Source: Burkholderiales bacterium
GTDB lineage: Bacteria; Pseudomonadota; Gammaproteobacteria; Burkholderiales; Burkholderiaceae_D
Reading direction: 5' to 3'
DNA: 7,246 nt
NCBI GenBank assembly: GCA_005800405.1
Contig: SYFN01000253.1
Coordinates: forward strand, 1-7,246
Shown: one piece after another, positions 6,413 to 7,246 of the stretch
How positions within the stretch are numbered: position 1 is the first letter of the stretch
Layout of the letters: each line of letters opens with the position of its first letter
The notes under the pieces: model-generated
The model's input: only the letters and a program-made list of their open reading frames with translations
Database searches by the model: none
What the model was told of the DNA's origin: nothing
Program-made: the position numbers and the translations under genes

Positions 6413-6452
6413 TGCAGGACAGCACTGTTTTGCAAAACAGTGCTGTCCTGCA
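6413..6452. repeat. Perfect 40-bp palindrome
   Basis: TGCAGGACAGCACTGTTTT (6413-6431), the central GC (6432-6433) and the exact reverse complement of the left arm (6434-6452) make a palindrome with no spacer and no mismatch. Neither side has the T-tract of an intrinsic terminator. It is flanked by an imperfect direct repeat: GGCT followed by AAATGGAC at 6378-6393 and again at 6457-6468. It could be an operator, a cruciform-forming site, the hairpin end of an element, or a footprint of an excision event. Confidence 0.85.
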
Positions 6453-6613
6453 GGCCGGCTAAATGGACGCCGAGTTCCCTTCTTTAACCTCGCCGTACTG
6501 GTAACACGGTCTGCAGCGGTCCGACTGCCTAGTAATGATGGTGCTTGGGATCACTCGTTTTATCAAAGCTCCTTAGCTTGAAATTTCGATATCACCAGCG
6601 TGTCGTTAAGTTT

Positions 6614-7023
6614 CTAATAGTAATCAGTTATGAAACTTGTGATTTGATCATCGACCACTGTTGCCGACATACCAGCGAGTCCCAGTTTCGCACTTTCCTC
6701 TTTTACATTTTGTAATACGTCCGCTGCTTGGTCTGGTGACATTCCAGCACTTCGGAAGATGTTGAAGACATCCTGATCATCCGCTCTACGTCGTCCGATT
6801 GCGCTAGCTAGGGGTTTATGGGTGGCACCTCTGAACAACGCCCCTCCAAGGAACCATTTTGATTTGCGACTCTGGTCGTCCCGATACGATCAAAAACAAG
6901 AACATCTGTCGGTTTTTGTGTACGGCCTCTTTTGGTTGAGATGTCTGCGATTTTCCTATTTCCGCTGTTAATGAAATTTTTTCCCAGTTTGCTGGTAGCG
7001 TTATAAGGAATTCGACTCGACAT
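6614..7023 (-). pseudogene. Unrecognised small protein gene split by a frameshift
   Basis: On the minus strand an ATG at 7021-7023, with AAGAG 6 bases upstream (7030-7034), starts MSSRIPYNATSKLGKNFINSG. It stays open through VLVFDRIGTTRVANQNGSLEG, then runs into a stop at 6808-6810 after an implausible tail. A second frame, open from about 6891, continues as ALFRGATHKPLASAIG and ends at 6614 with a helical segment (AGMSPDQAADVLQNVKEESAKLG) and TDYY. One extra base near the run of four C at 6841-6844 would join them into about 136 residues. I recognise no family. The Ser/Thr/Asn-rich N-terminus and nearby type III cargo permit a secreted protein, but this is weak. An IS30-family end lies about 95 bases upstream and may have cut it from its promoter. 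Confidence 0.45.
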
Positions 7024-7148
7024 GCAGCGCTCTTTTTGTGAATTTAGTGAGGGCGATACGAACAATACGTTGTACATAAGAGACATATTGTGGCGAATAT
7101 CACTGGGTGAATTCAAGGACGAAGTGCAACTTTGATTAACGGGTTGGA

Positions 7149-7224
7149 TGGCTGAGGTGCATTAGTATCAAAGCCTTTTGACCAGCCAGTCGAAGAAGCA
7201 CATGACCTATACACACCTCAGCCA
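7149..7224 (+). promoter_or_regulatory. Inverted repeat spanning the transposase start
   Basis: TGGCTGAGGTG (7149-7159) is the exact reverse complement of CACCTCAGCCA (7214-7224). In RNA this 11-bp stem would enclose the ribosome binding region and ATG at 7202 in its 54-base loop, with one arm inside codons 5-8 of the transposase. Some insertion sequences use such folds to block translation from messages that read in from outside. That role is inferred here. Confidence 0.4.
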
Positions 7225-7246
7225 AGCCGAACGTTATCAGATTCAA
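7202..7246 (+). CDS. IS30-family transposase, N-terminal start (partial)
   Basis: The first 15 codons, reading MTYTHLSQAERYQIQ, are open to the edge of the window. This matches the strongly conserved start of IS30-family transposases (YTHLTxEERYQI...), the beginning of the N-terminal helix-turn-helix that binds the inverted repeats. IS30 transposases are about 320-380 residue DDE enzymes, so almost all of the gene, including the catalytic triad, lies outside. The purine-rich GAAGAA about 5 bases before the ATG is a weak ribosome binding site, normal for a low-level transposase. It runs divergently from the broken gene at 6614-7023. Whether the copy is intact cannot be judged here. Confidence 0.85.
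   Translation, partial: MTYTHLSQAERYQIQ

Larger units (their letters stand above)
6025..6613. other. Gene-poor stretch between uvrD and the minus-strand broken gene
   Basis: 589 bases with no open frame I can support on either strand. The minus-strand frame at 6104-6325 has no start signal or recognisable protein. A short 5-bp stem (GCCAG/CTGGC, 6059-6071) lies 35 bases after the uvrD stop but lacks a T-tract. The stretch contains the possible inverted-repeat element, hairpin and long palindrome listed separately, which suggests accumulated mobile or repetitive DNA. Confidence 0.6.
7120..7246 (+). mobile_element. Left end of an IS30-family insertion sequence (partial)
   Basis: The transposase start at 7202 and a leader of about 80 bases mark the left end of an insertion sequence that continues past the window. 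The boundary is uncertain. GAAGTGCAACTTTGATTAAC (7120-7139) is my candidate for the terminal inverted repeat, because IS30-type ends that I recall often contain a GTGCAA/TTGCAC core. The right end and target duplication are outside the window. Confidence 0.6.

Noticed and set aside
6413..6452. The 40-bp palindrome as an intrinsic terminator for uvrD or the minus-strand gene
   Set aside because: No T-tract follows on either strand, and it lies 389 bases from the uvrD stop and 160 bases from the minus-strand gene's stop.
6849..6876. Second GGAACC with GCGACTC downstream, resembling another hrp box
   Set aside because: The CCAC element is not present at 15-16 bases, the site is inside the minus-strand gene and no plus-strand gene follows.

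Overview
The window looks like chromosomal DNA of a betaproteobacterium of moderate GC content, most likely in Burkholderiales (an Oxalobacteraceae-like lineage would fit). This is inferred from the betaproteobacterial style of the UvrD protein, the thiG-thiD-thiE order, and a HrpL-type promoter box, which belongs to Hrp1-class type III secretion. No 16S or other phylogenetic marker is present, so the taxonomy is tentative.

Layout. (1) 1-1540: the 3' end of a thiamine biosynthesis operon. It holds the tail of thiG (thiazole synthase), then thiD (HMP/HMP-P kinase) and thiE (thiamine-phosphate synthase), each joined to the next by an ATGA overlap. (2) 1541-3688: an islet of secretion cargo placed between housekeeping genes. 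A 28-base match to the HrpL (ECF sigma) 'hrp box' is followed by a structured leader. Next comes a CesT-class type III secretion chaperone (1764-2318), then a large gene of unknown family behind a strong ribosome binding site (2469-3688). That gene is split into two frames exactly at an A8 run that contains A_AAA_AAG, the slippery heptamer used by E. coli dnaX. Read through with a -1 shift it gives one protein of about 406 residues; without the shift it gives 149 residues. The simplest reading is a HrpL-controlled chaperone-effector pair whose effector is made by slippage, is phase-variable, or is broken. (3) 3689-6024: a full-length uvrD-type helicase gene. Its start codon lies 6 bases after a perfect TATAAT, suggesting a leaderless mRNA, and a 10-bp tandem repeat overlaps the -10 box. 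(4) 6025-6613: a gene-poor stretch with a possible small inverted-repeat element, a hairpin and a perfect 40-bp palindrome. (5) 6614-7023, minus strand: an unrecognised small gene split by a frameshift near a run of four C, probably a decaying gene. (6) about 7120-7246: the left end of an IS30-family insertion sequence, of which only the first 15 transposase codons lie inside the window.

Together this is a housekeeping backbone (thi operon, uvrD) that has accepted a type III cargo islet and, at its right edge, mobile DNA. The most interesting item is the effector candidate with its slippery poly-A junction next to a cognate chaperone and hrp box.
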